In this document: positions 24,200 through 32,479 of the stretch, in pieces
Position numbering within the stretch: position 1 is the stretch's first letter
Layout of the letters: each line of letters opens with the position of its first letter
Assembly (NCBI RefSeq): GCF_016907835.1
Contig: NZ_JAFBCT010000001.1
Span: 2,604,001 to 2,668,000, forward strand
Origin: Agromyces cerinus
Lineage (GTDB): Bacteria > Actinomycetota > Actinomycetes > Actinomycetales > Microbacteriaceae
Length of the DNA stretch: 64,000 bases
Reading direction: 5' to 3'
Position numbers and translations under genes: made by a program
Notes under the pieces: model-generated
Databases searched by the model: none
What the model was told of the DNA's origin: nothing
Seen by the model: only the letters and a program-made list of their open reading frames with translations

Positions 24200-26795
24200 G
24201 CCCCGTCGCCTCGTCCGTCGCCGACGTCGCCGACTCTTCCGCCGAGGCATCCGTCGTCGCCGCATCGGCGGTCGTCGCCCCGTGCACCGGGTGGCTCCGC
24301 TCGAGGGCCGCGCCCTCGACATCGACGTCGGGCAGCAGCCGGTCGAGCCACTTCGGCAGCCACCAGGCGGCCGGGCCGAGCAGGTGCATGATCGCCGGCG
24401 TCAACAGCATGCGCACGATGAAGGCGTCGAAGAGCACGCCGATCGCGAGGCCGAAGCCGAGCGGCCGCACCATCGTGAGGTGCGAGAAGACGAAGCCGCC
24501 GAAGACGGCCGCCATGATGATCGCCGCCGCGGTGACCACCGCCCGCCCGCCGCGCAGGCCCGCGACGACGGCGACCCGCGCCGGGGTGCCGTGCACGTAG
24601 GCCTCGCGCATGCCCGAGACGAGGAACAGCTGGTAGTCCATCGCGAGGCCGAAGAGCACGCCCATCACGATGATCGGCGCGAAGTTCAGCACCGGCCCCG
24701 GGTTGTGCACGCCGAAGACCTCGCCGAACCAGCCCCACTGGAAGATCGCGACCGTGGCGCCGAACGCCGCGAACAGCGAGAGCACGAAGCCGGCCGTCGC
24801 GATGAGCGGCACCAGGATCGAGCGGAACACGAGGATCAGGATGATGAGCGAGAGCCCCACCACGACCGCGAGGTAGAGCGGCAGCACCCCGGCGAGCTTC
24901 GCCGAGATGTCGATGTTGCCGCTCGCCCCGCCCGCGACGCCGAGTTCGACGCCGTCGAGACCGGCAGCGGATGCCTCGTCGCCGTCGATCGGCGACTGGC
25001 TGCGCAGTTCGTGCACGAGCGCCTCGGTCGACTCGCTCGAGGGGCCGTCGCTCGGCACGACCTGGAAGGCGAAGAAGTCGCGCTCGTCGGAGACGCCCGC
25101 CGGGGCGACGGCGACGACGTCGTCGACGCCCATGAGCCACTCGGCGAGATCGGCCTGGGTGGCCACGACCTCGTCTTCGGCGACCCCGTCGGGCAGCGTC
25201 GCAGTGACGAGCAGCGGACCGTTCTGGCCGGCGCCGAAGGCATCGGAGACCGCGGTGTAGGCCTGATAGGTCGTGGCATCCGGTGATTCGGATGCCCCGT
25301 CGGGCAGGCCGAGCCGCATCGAGAGCGCCGGGATGGCGATGACGAGGAGCACGACGATCGACACGACCGCGGTGACGATCGCCCGCCACGTCGGCATGGC
25401 GACGAGCTTCGGCGCGGCGTGCGACTCGTGGCCGATCTCGGCACGGGCGCGCTTCGAGAGCACGCGCACCCCGATGAGGCCGAGCAGCGCCGGGGTGAGC
25501 GTGACCGCGATGAGCACGGCGACGAGCACGCAGACCGCGCCGACGGTGCCCATGATGCCGAGGAACGGGATGCCGGTGACGTTCAGCGCGAGCAGCGCGA
25601 CGAGCACGGTCGAGCCGGCGAAGACGACGGCGTTGCCCGCGGTGCCGTTGGCGAGCCCGATCGACTCGTGCAGCTCCATGCCGGCGAGCACCTGGCGCCG
25701 GTGCCGGTTGATGATGAAGAGCGCATAGTCGATGCCGACTGCGAGGCCGAGCATGACGCCGAGCACGGGGGTCACCGACGACATGTCGACGACGCCCGAG
25801 AAGGCGAGCGACCCGGCCACGCCGATGCCGACGCCGATGAACGAGGAGATGATCGGCAGGGTGGCCGGCAGGAGCGCCCGGAACACGATGATGAGCACGA
25901 GCGCGGCGATGAGCACGCCGACGATCTCGCCGACGCCGATGAGCCCGTCGATCGACGCGGCGATCTCCGAGGAGTAGTCGACGTTCACGCCGTCGATGTC
26001 GGCTCCGTCGAGCTCGGCGGCGACCTCGGCTTTCAGCTCGCTCGACAGCGAGAAGAGGTCGTCCTCGAACATGACGGCGCCGATCGCCGTGCTCTCGTCG
26101 GTGGAGACCGTGCGGATCTCGGCGGCGGCGTCCATGAGTCGCTCACCGTCCTCGAGTTCGGCGGCCGAGGCGTCGAGCTCCTCGGCGCCGGCATCGAGCT
26201 CGGCCTGCTGCGCGTCGAGCTCGGCGGCGCCCGCGTCGAGCTGCGCCTGCTGCGCGTCGAACTGGGCGGCTGCCTGGTCGTACGCCCCTGCGGCCTTCGC
26301 CTGCTCGATCGCCGCGTCGAGCTGCGCCTGCCCCGCGTCGAGCTCGGCTCGGGCGGCATCGAGCTGGGTCTGGCCCGCTGCCAGCTCGGCACGGCCCGCC
26401 TCGATCTGCGCGGCGCCGTCGGCGAGCTGCGCCGCCTGGTCGTCGCGAGCGGCGGTCGTGGTGAACGGATCCACGACGTCCGAGACGCCGTCGATCTCGG
26501 CGATGTCGGCGAGGAGCGCGGAGATCTCCTCTCGCTGCGTATCGCTCAGCGCCTCGCCGTCGTCGGTCTGGAAGACGACGGTGCCGGTGGCGCCGCCGAG
26601 CCCGTCGAGTCGCGCGTCGAGCTGCTCGGTGACGCGCTCGGTCTCGGTGCCCGGGATGCTCATGCTCTGCGTGAGCGTGCCGCCGAAGGCGAGGAAGGCG
26701 CCGCCGGCGAGTGCGAGCACACCGAGCCATCCGACGAGCACGAGCCAGGCCCGGCGTACGGAGAATCGACCGATGCGGTAGAGGAGTTCAGCCAT
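24177..26795 (-). CDS. MMPL/RND-family transporter with extended coiled-coil insert
   Basis: 872 residues, with twelve predicted helices in two repeats of the MMPL (RND) fold: helix 1 at about 16-38, a large outside loop, five helices including GIDYALFIINRHRR, and a second similar half ending in MDYQLFLVSGMREAYVHG. It should export lipids, peptides or drugs using the proton gradient. The first external loop carries an Ala/Asp/Gln/Leu repeat (124-219) predicted to form a long coiled coil. It is divergent from a TetR gene with a palindrome between them, the usual efflux-control arrangement. Confidence 0.9.
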   Translation of the reverse strand: MAELLYRIGRFSVRRAWLVLVGWLGVLALAGGAFLAFGGTLTQSMSIPGTETERVTEQLDARLDGLGGATGTVVFQTDDGEALSDTQREEISALLADIAEIDGVSDVVDPFTTTAARDDQAAQLADGAAQIEAGRAELAAGQTQLDAARAELDAGQAQLDAAIEQAKAAGAYDQAAAQFDAQQAQLDAGAAELDAQQAELDAGAEELDASAAELEDGERLMDAAAEIRTVSTDESTAIGAVMFEDDLFSLSSELKAEVAAELDGADIDGVNVDYSSEIAASIDGLIGVGEIVGVLIAALVLIIVFRALLPATLPIISSFIGVGIGVAGSLAFSGVVDMSSVTPVLGVMLGLAVGIDYALFIINRHRRQVLAGMELHESIGLANGTAGNAVVFAGSTVLVALLALNVTGIPFLGIMGTVGAVCVLVAVLIAVTLTPALLGLIGVRVLSKRARAEIGHESHAAPKLVAMPTWRAIVTAVVSIVVLLVIAIPALSMRLGLPDGASESPDATTYQAYTAVSDAFGAGQNGPLLVTATLPDGVAEDEVVATQADLAEWLMGVDDVVAVAPAGVSDERDFFAFQVVPSDGPSSESTEALVHELRSQSPIDGDEASAAGLDGVELGVAGGASGNIDISAKLAGVLPLYLAVVVGLSLIILILVFRSILVPLIATAGFVLSLFAAFGATVAIFQWGWFGEVFGVHNPGPVLNFAPIIVMGVLFGLAMDYQLFLVSGMREAYVHGTPARVAVVAGLRGGRAVVTAAAIIMAAVFGGFVFSHLTMVRPLGFGLAIGVLFDAFIVRMLLTPAIMHLLGPAAWWLPKWLDRLLPDVDVEGAALERSHPVHGATTADAATTDASAEESATSATDEATGLSADRGA
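26139..26426 (-). repeat. Heptad-like repeat region in the MMPL protein
   Basis: Residues 124-219 repeat short units such as AELDAGQAQLDA, AQQAQLDAGAAELDA and QQAELDAGAEELDA, about 7 residues per unit with Leu every seventh position, interrupted once by AIEQAKAAGAYDQ. This is coiled-coil sequence projecting from the membrane. Confidence 0.75.
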
Positions 26796-26850
26796 GAGCC
26801 GAGGCGCCCTTCATGAGGTGACGAGGTCGGCGCTTCATCGAGCCCTCTCG

Positions 26851-26909
26851 AGGATAACCGACATCTGTCGGAGATCTTGCCGCGTCGGGACATCCGGAGC
26901 TGGCAGAAT
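26851..26909. promoter_or_regulatory. TetR-type operator between MMPL and TetR genes
   Basis: The perfect palindrome CCGACA-TC-TGTCGG (26858-26871) lies directly beside a leftward -10 candidate TATCCT (26856-26851) for the MMPL gene. Rightward, CAGAAT (26904-26909) is 6 nt before the TetR ATG at 26916, fitting a leaderless promoter. Confidence 0.7.
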
Positions 26910-26915
26910 CCCCCT

Positions 26916-27473
26916 ATGGACGTCAGGGTGGAGCGAACGCGGCGACGCCTGCAGGACGCCCTGCTCGAACTCGCCCGCGAACGACCGCTCGACGAGGTGA
27001 CGGTCGCCGAGATCGCGGCGCGCGCCGGCGTGAATCGCAGCAGCTTCTACCAGCACTACTCCGACAAGGAGACGCTGCTCGCCGACGCCCTCGACGCGGC
27101 GGCCGAGGCCGCCGCCGCGATGTTGCCGAACACCTACGAGCCGCCGACCGGTCCGCCGCAGGCGCTCGTCGTCTTCCTGCAGCACGTCGACGATCACGCC
27201 GAGCTCTACCGGTCGGTCTTCGGACCGACGGGGTCGGCCGCGGTGCTGGCCCGCCTGCGTGCTCGCATCGACGCGATCGTGCGCGCCGGTTTCGTCACCG
27301 CGGATTCCCGGGCGTACGACGGCCTGCCGCTCGACATCATCGCGGCCGGCATCACGGGCTCGGCGCTCGGGGTCGTCGAGGCCTGGCTCATGCGCGATCC
27401 GCGCCCGTCGGTCGACGTCGGCGCCGGCTGGGTCTGGCGCGCGCTGCTCGGCCCGGGAGCCGGCTGGGCGTGA
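26916..27473 (+). CDS. TetR-family regulator, probable controller of the MMPL exporter
   Basis: 185 residues. The N-terminal helix-turn-helix (about 10-56) contains TVAEIAARAGVNRSSFYQHYSDKETLLADAL, and the C-terminal helical domain is of the TetR_C type seen in small actinobacterial repressors. I chose ATG 26916 over an upstream in-frame start at 26877 because a -10 box lies 6 nt before it. The 14-bp palindrome at 26858 is its likely binding site, controlling the divergent MMPL gene. Confidence 0.88.
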   Translation: MDVRVERTRRRLQDALLELARERPLDEVTVAEIAARAGVNRSSFYQHYSDKETLLADALDAAAEAAAAMLPNTYEPPTGPPQALVVFLQHVDDHAELYRSVFGPTGSAAVLARLRARIDAIVRAGFVTADSRAYDGLPLDIIAAGITGSALGVVEAWLMRDPRPSVDVGAGWVWRALLGPGAGWA

Positions 27474-27519
27474 CGCCGTCGGTCGTCTCCGCTAGGTTGA
27501 CCCCGACGAAAGGAATGCG

Positions 27520-28878
27520 ATGACCTCCGCATCCGAACTCCTCGCTCTTCGCTCCGAACTCGCCGGTTCGCTCGTCCTTCCCGGCGACGCCGACTACGAG
27601 GCCGCGCGCATGCCGTGGAACCTCAGCGTCGACCAACGGCCGGCGGCCATCGCCGAGCCGGCGGCTGTCGCGGACCTGCAGGCCATCCTCCGCACAGCGG
27701 CGGCCACCGGTCTCGGAGTGACGGTGCAGCCCAACGGCCACGGCGCCTCCGGCGACCTGAGCGACGTCGTGCTCATCCGACCCACGAGATTCGACACCCT
27801 CATCGTCGACGAACAGGCCAGAGTGCTCCGCGCCGGCGCTGGCGTCAACTGGGGTCGCGCGCTCGAACGGCTCGACGGCACCGGGCTCGTCGCCCTCGCG
27901 GGGTCGAACCCCGAGGTCAACGTCGTCGCCCTCGCCATCGCCGGCGGACACTCGATGTTCAGTCGCCGCTACGGCATCACCGCCCGATCGATCATCTCCG
28001 TCGAGTTCGTCGACGCGGCCGGCACGCTGCACCGCGTGACCGACGCCGACGACGCCGAACTCATGTGGGCGCTGCGCGGAGGCGGCGGCCTGTTCGGCAT
28101 CGTCACCGAGGTCGAGCTCGTGCTCTACCCCGGTGAGGCGATCTTCGGCGGCAGCCTGATGTTCCCGGCCGAGGCGGCCGAAACCGTCGTCGCCGCCGCC
28201 CTCGGCCTCGCTCGCGACGAACCCGAACTCGGGCTCGACATCGGCATGATGCACTTCCCCGACGCACCCCAGGCCCCGCCGCATCTGCGCGGCCGCACGG
28301 TGGCGACGGTCGGGCTCGTGCACGTCGGCGACGAGGCCTCCGGGCGCGCTTTCGCCGACCGTCTCGTCGCCGTCGCCGAACCGATCGCCGACACGCTCAC
28401 GAGCTTCACGATCGGTTCGCTCGCCGCCGTCGCGGCGGAGCCGGTCGATCCGATGCCGTCGGCCGACTTCGGTGCAGCTCTCGACGGACTCGACGCCGCC
28501 GCCTTCGCGCACGACTTCGTCGACGCGTTCCTGCGCGGTGCCGAGCGAGGTCTCATGCGCTGCAGCATCCGCGCCATGGGCGGTGCGATCGCCGACGAAC
28601 TCGGCGCCGAGTTCGCCGCGGTCGGGGCGACGCAGTCCGACGGCCTGATGAGCTGCGGCGTGCTGCTCTTCGACCCGTCACTCGACGCCACCGCGGCATT
28701 CGAGCCGATGCGGGACCTCGCCGCCAAGTACCCGGGCGGCACGCTGCTGCCGACGTTCCTCGGTTCGGGCGCGACGCTCGCCGATGCCTACGATGGCGAG
28801 GTGCTCGACCGACTCGCCGCCGTCAAGCGGCGCGTCGACCCGGACGGCCTCATCCGCAGCAACCGCCCGCTCAGCTGA
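27520..28878 (+). CDS. FAD-linked oxidase (PCMH/BBE type)
   Basis: 452 residues. An N-terminal FAD-binding PCMH domain (about 35-205) has NGHGASG at the position where related enzymes bind FAD covalently through His, and AGGHSMFSRRYGITARSIIS. The C-terminus ends with a berberine-bridge-like segment (VKRRVDPDGLIRSNRPL). It is a soluble flavin oxidase of unknown substrate (sugars, alkaloid-like or phenolic compounds are typical). AAAGGA precedes the ATG, with a TAGGTT -10-like box near 27492. Confidence 0.85.
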   Translation: MTSASELLALRSELAGSLVLPGDADYEAARMPWNLSVDQRPAAIAEPAAVADLQAILRTAAATGLGVTVQPNGHGASGDLSDVVLIRPTRFDTLIVDEQARVLRAGAGVNWGRALERLDGTGLVALAGSNPEVNVVALAIAGGHSMFSRRYGITARSIISVEFVDAAGTLHRVTDADDAELMWALRGGGGLFGIVTEVELVLYPGEAIFGGSLMFPAEAAETVVAAALGLARDEPELGLDIGMMHFPDAPQAPPHLRGRTVATVGLVHVGDEASGRAFADRLVAVAEPIADTLTSFTIGSLAAVAAEPVDPMPSADFGAALDGLDAAAFAHDFVDAFLRGAERGLMRCSIRAMGGAIADELGAEFAAVGATQSDGLMSCGVLLFDPSLDATAAFEPMRDLAAKYPGGTLLPTFLGSGATLADAYDGEVLDRLAAVKRRVDPDGLIRSNRPLS

Positions 28879-28912
28879 TGCGGCTCGTCGTTCCGCACGG
28901 GGCGTGAGCCGC

Positions 28913-30010
28913 ATGGAGCCCCACCGTCTCGATCGCGCCGAGGCGCGACGCATCGCGATTCGCGCGCAATTGCTCGACGCCGACCGGCCGACCGCTCTGC
29001 TCGACGTCGTGCGCCGGCTCACCCTGCTGCAGGTCGACCCGACCGCGGCGATCGCGCCGAACGCCGACCTCGTCGCGTGGAGTCGTCTCGGCGCGGCGTA
29101 TCGGCCCGACGACCTCGTCCGCGCGCTCGAGCACGATCGCTCGCTCTTCGAGGTCGACGCGCTCATCCGGCCGATCGAAGACCTCGCGCTGCACCGCGCC
29201 GACATGGCGACGTGGCCGACGTGGCAGCGGTCACGGGAGTGGCTCGAGCAGAACGAGTCGTTCCGCCGCGACATCCTGCGCCGACTCGCCGAGTCCCCTG
29301 AACCCCTGCTCTCCCGCGACGTCCCCGACACGAGCGCGGTGCCGTGGGAATCGAGCGGGTGGACCCACAATCAGAACGTCGGCCGGATGCTCGAGCTCCT
29401 CGCGCTGCGCGGCGAGATCGCGATCGCCGCCAGACGCGGGCGTGAACGGCTCTGGGCACCTGCCGATCGGGTGTACCCCGCCGAGCTGCTCGCGGCCCCC
29501 GTCATCTCGGCCGATGAAGCGCTGCGGGTGCGCAATGAGCGCCGGCTCACGGCGCTCGGCATCGCCCGCGAGAAGTCGACGAAGATGCCGCTCGAGCCCG
29601 TCGACGTCGGCCTGGCCGGCGAACCGGCGATCGTCGAGGGAGTGCCCGGCGCCTGGCGGGTCGACCCTGCCGCGCTCGGCCGGCCATTCACCGGGCGTAC
29701 GGCCCTGCTCTCGCCGTTCGACCGGCTGACCTACGATCGCGTGCGGGCGCAGCAGCTCTTCGACTTCGAGTACGTGCTCGAGATGTACAAGCCCGCCACG
29801 GCCCGTCGATGGGGCTACTTCGCGCTGCCGATCCTGCACGGCGACCGCCTCGTCGGCAAGCTCGACGCGAAGGCCGACCGCAAGGCCGGCACGCTCACCG
29901 TGCACGCGGTGCACGAAGACGTGCCGTTCAGCCGCGACATCCGCCGAGCCGTCGACGACGAGGTCGCGAGCCTCGCCGAGTGGCTCTCCGTCGAGGTGGT
30001 CGGGGCCTGA
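28913..30010 (+). CDS. Winged-helix DNA-binding protein of the YcaQ/AlkX-like family
   Basis: 365 residues of the HTH_42 family (PF06224), which includes DNA glycosylases that open interstrand crosslinks and bulky lesions. Family landmarks are LTLLQVDPTAAIAPNADLVAWSR and LLSPFDRLTYDRVRAQQLFDFEYVLEMYKP followed by GYFALPILHGDRLVGKLDAKADRK. The catalytic QxQ/QxD-type motif corresponds to LLQVD (residues 39-43). An in-frame GTG at 28904 would add three residues. Probably a DNA repair protein; activity not certain. Confidence 0.8.
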   Translation: MEPHRLDRAEARRIAIRAQLLDADRPTALLDVVRRLTLLQVDPTAAIAPNADLVAWSRLGAAYRPDDLVRALEHDRSLFEVDALIRPIEDLALHRADMATWPTWQRSREWLEQNESFRRDILRRLAESPEPLLSRDVPDTSAVPWESSGWTHNQNVGRMLELLALRGEIAIAARRGRERLWAPADRVYPAELLAAPVISADEALRVRNERRLTALGIAREKSTKMPLEPVDVGLAGEPAIVEGVPGAWRVDPAALGRPFTGRTALLSPFDRLTYDRVRAQQLFDFEYVLEMYKPATARRWGYFALPILHGDRLVGKLDAKADRKAGTLTVHAVHEDVPFSRDIRRAVDDEVASLAEWLSVEVVGA

Positions 30011-30062
30011 CCGATCAGCCGGCGACTGGTGCGCGAGTCCGCCGGCCACAACGCCGCGGCCG

Positions 30063-30068
30063 TACAGT
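30063..30068 (+). promoter_or_regulatory. -10 box TACAGT of a leaderless promoter
   Basis: TACAGT ends 6 nt before the ATG of the Dabb-domain gene at 30075, which has no Shine-Dalgarno. Confidence 0.55.
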
Positions 30069-30074
30069 GGGCAC

Positions 30075-30371
30075 ATGATCCGACACACGGTCGCCTTCCG
30101 ATTGCGGCATCCCTCCGGCTCCGCGGAGGAGCGCTCCTTCCTCGCCGAAGCCGAGTCGCTCGCCGCGATCCCCGGCGTCGAACGATTCGAGCAGCTCGAC
30201 CAGGTCAGCTCGAAGAACGCCTACGCGTTCGGGTTCTCGATGGAGTTCGCCGACCAGGCAGCCTACGACGGCTACAACGCGCACCCGGTGCACGTCGCCT
30301 TCGTGCGCGATCGCTGGGTGCCCGAGGTCGAGGAGTTCCTCGAGCTCGACTACGTGCCGCTCGGAGGCTGA
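30075..30371 (+). CDS. Dabb (stress-responsive A/B barrel) domain protein
   Basis: 98 residues, the whole length of a dimeric alpha-beta barrel (IRHTVAFRLRHPSGSAEERSFL, GFSMEFADQAAYDGYNAHPVHVAFV). Such proteins range from stress proteins to polyketide cyclases; no catalytic residue can be assigned. It stands between the winged-helix protein and a toroid-fold protein, on the same strand but apparently with its own promoter. Confidence 0.85.
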   Translation: MIRHTVAFRLRHPSGSAEERSFLAEAESLAAIPGVERFEQLDQVSSKNAYAFGFSMEFADQAAYDGYNAHPVHVAFVRDRWVPEVEEFLELDYVPLGG

Positions 30372-30439
30372 GACCGGGGGGCTCCTGCGAGTTCCGGCCG
30401 CATCTGGTCACCGCGGCAGAAGTCCGCGAACATGGGCGC

Positions 30440-31369
30440 ATGGACGATGTCACCGAATGGCTGCTCGATTCCGACCCGGCGATCCGCTGGCAGGTCATGC
30501 ACGACCTGCTCGACGCGCCGCCCGACGAGACCGATCGCGAGCGCGCTCGCATCGCGACCGAAGGCTGGGGTGCCCGCCTGCTCGCCCTGCAGCCCGACGA
30601 CGGCTACTGGGGCGGCGAGGAGTACGGCATCGACGGCGATCGCCGGAGCGTGATCTGGACCCTCCAGCTGCTGCGACGCCTCGGCATCGACCCCGATGCC
30701 CCGCAGACCCGCTCGGCGATCGCCCGGGTGCGCGACGGCGTGGTCTGGCGGGAGTGGGGCGACCTGCCCTTCTTCCACGGCGAGGTCGAGGAGTGCGTGA
30801 ACGGCGGCGTGCTCGCACTCGCTGCGTACTTCGGCGAGCTCGGCGCCGGCAGCGGCCGCATCATCGAGCGACTGCTGCACGAGCAGCTCGCCGACGGAGG
30901 GTGGAACTGCGAGCCGATCGAGGAGTCGACCCGCTCCTCGTTCGACTCGACGATTTGCGTGCTCGAGGGGTTGCTCGCCTACGAACGAGCCGTGCCCGAC
31001 GCGCCGCCCGAGGTCGCGGCATCCCGCCGCCTCGGCGAGGAGTACCTGCTTGAACGGGGCCTCTTCCGCCGCCGCTCGACCGGCGAGATCGTGCTCCCCC
31101 GCTACGCGAACTCCAAGTTCCCGCCGTACTGGACCTACGACGTGCTGCGCGCACTCGACTACTTCCGGCTGGCCGACGACCGACCGGACCCGCGCATCGC
31201 CGATGCGGTCGAACTGGTGGTCTCGCAGCGCGGCGCCGACGGCCGCTGGCTCGCGGGCACGCCGTGGAACGGCGAGGTGTTCTTCGCCGTCGATGCGCCC
31301 GAGGGCGAGCCGAGCCGATGGAACACGCTGCGGGCGCTGCGCGTGCTGCGCTGGTTCGACCAGGGCTAG
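30440..31369 (+). CDS. Squalene cyclase/prenyltransferase-like alpha-toroid protein
   Basis: 309 residues with the repeated Q-W-like and DGG(W) segments of the alpha/alpha toroid (QPDDGYWGGEEYG, LADGGWNCEPIEEST, RGADGRWLAGTPW). It is much shorter than true terpene cyclases and lacks a DxDD motif, so it is probably not a cyclase. Actinobacterial relatives are annotated only by fold. The ATG at 30440 follows a -10-like GAACAT by 6 nt. Convergent with the CPBP gene, 3 bp apart. Confidence 0.75.
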   Translation: MDDVTEWLLDSDPAIRWQVMHDLLDAPPDETDRERARIATEGWGARLLALQPDDGYWGGEEYGIDGDRRSVIWTLQLLRRLGIDPDAPQTRSAIARVRDGVVWREWGDLPFFHGEVEECVNGGVLALAAYFGELGAGSGRIIERLLHEQLADGGWNCEPIEESTRSSFDSTICVLEGLLAYERAVPDAPPEVAASRRLGEEYLLERGLFRRRSTGEIVLPRYANSKFPPYWTYDVLRALDYFRLADDRPDPRIADAVELVVSQRGADGRWLAGTPWNGEVFFAVDAPEGEPSRWNTLRALRVLRWFDQG

Positions 31370-31372
31370 GCG

Positions 31373-32425
31373 TCAGCCCAGGCGGGCGTCGAGCCGCTCG
31401 CGACGGAACTGCCCGGCGGCCACGAGCAGTGCGACGACCGCCGCCATCACCGCGCAGGTGATGAGTCCGGCCGGCCCGGCGAGCCATGCGGGCGGCACCG
31501 GGGAATCGGCGGCGACGACCAGCGCGCCGAGGCCGGCCGCCGCGTTGAAGGCGCCGTGCCCGAACACCGCCGGCCACACCGACCCGGTGCGGAGCCGGGT
31601 CCAGCCGAGCAGCACGCCGAGCACCGTGCAGGCGAGGATCATGAGCAGCACGCCCGTGATGTCGGTGAGCCCGAAGTTGTAGCCGAGCAGGATCAGCGGC
31701 GAGTGCCAGAAGCCCCAGAACGCGCCGGAGACGAGCAGCGCCGGCCAGACGCCGAGGGGCCGCAGCGCGGGCAGCAGCCAGCCGCGCCATCCGACCTCTT
31801 CGCCGAATGCGAACGGTGCGTTGATGATCGCCCCGACAGGGATCATCACGAGCTGCATGGCGACGAGCAGCGCGATCGGCGGGGCGGGCGTGCCCGGCGG
31901 GAGCAGGGTGTCGAGCTGCTCGGCGAATCCCGAGAAGCCGATGAGATCGAAGCGGGCGAGGCCGAGCAGCCCGACCACGAGCAGCCCCGCCGCGATCAGC
32001 AACGGCAGCGCGAGGATCGCGGCGGCGGACATGCCGAGTGTGCGGCCGACGGGCCGCAGCGGCCACATGCCGAGGTCTCGCAGGATGCCGCGTGCACCGC
32101 GCCGCCCGCGGTGGCGCCGTTCCACGAGGAGCGCGGCGATCGTGGCGATCGCCGGGGTCAGCATCATGGCGGCGGCGATCACGGGAAGCAGCGGGTCGGT
32201 CATGCCGAGCCCTCGCACCCAGAGCGGCGAGGCGACGAGCCACGCGAGCCCGCACGAGACGATCGCGAAGACGGCGACCGCCGCCCACGGCACGCGCTGC
32301 GCCCCGGGTGCCTCGAGCGGCGCGTCGACCGGTACGGCGTCGGGGACGGCGTGCATCGCGGACACCGCGGGCACGGCGGAGACGGGGGTCATCGAGACGG
32401 TCGGGTCGGCACGTTCATCGCTCAC
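31373..32425 (-). CDS. CPBP-family intramembrane metalloprotease
   Basis: 350 residues with about eight helices. The CPBP (Abi/Rce1) catalytic motifs are visible: FGEEVGWRGWLLPAL (EExxxR), then FWGFWHSPLIL (FxxxH) and FGHGAFNAAAG. Members process prenylated or peptide substrates or protect against bacteriocins; no partner gene is obvious. The GTG at 32425 lies 7 nt after -10-like TAGCGT (32438-32433, minus strand), another leaderless candidate. An N-terminal Val/Ala/Pro-rich stretch of about 45 residues precedes the first helix. Confidence 0.88.
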   Translation of the reverse strand: MSDERADPTVSMTPVSAVPAVSAMHAVPDAVPVDAPLEAPGAQRVPWAAVAVFAIVSCGLAWLVASPLWVRGLGMTDPLLPVIAAAMMLTPAIATIAALLVERRHRGRRGARGILRDLGMWPLRPVGRTLGMSAAAILALPLLIAAGLLVVGLLGLARFDLIGFSGFAEQLDTLLPPGTPAPPIALLVAMQLVMIPVGAIINAPFAFGEEVGWRGWLLPALRPLGVWPALLVSGAFWGFWHSPLILLGYNFGLTDITGVLLMILACTVLGVLLGWTRLRTGSVWPAVFGHGAFNAAAGLGALVVAADSPVPPAWLAGPAGLITCAVMAAVVALLVAAGQFRRERLDARLG

Positions 32426-32479
32426 GCCATCGACGCTACCGACGGGTGACCCCCTCGCGAATCCCCCGTGCGACGGAGT

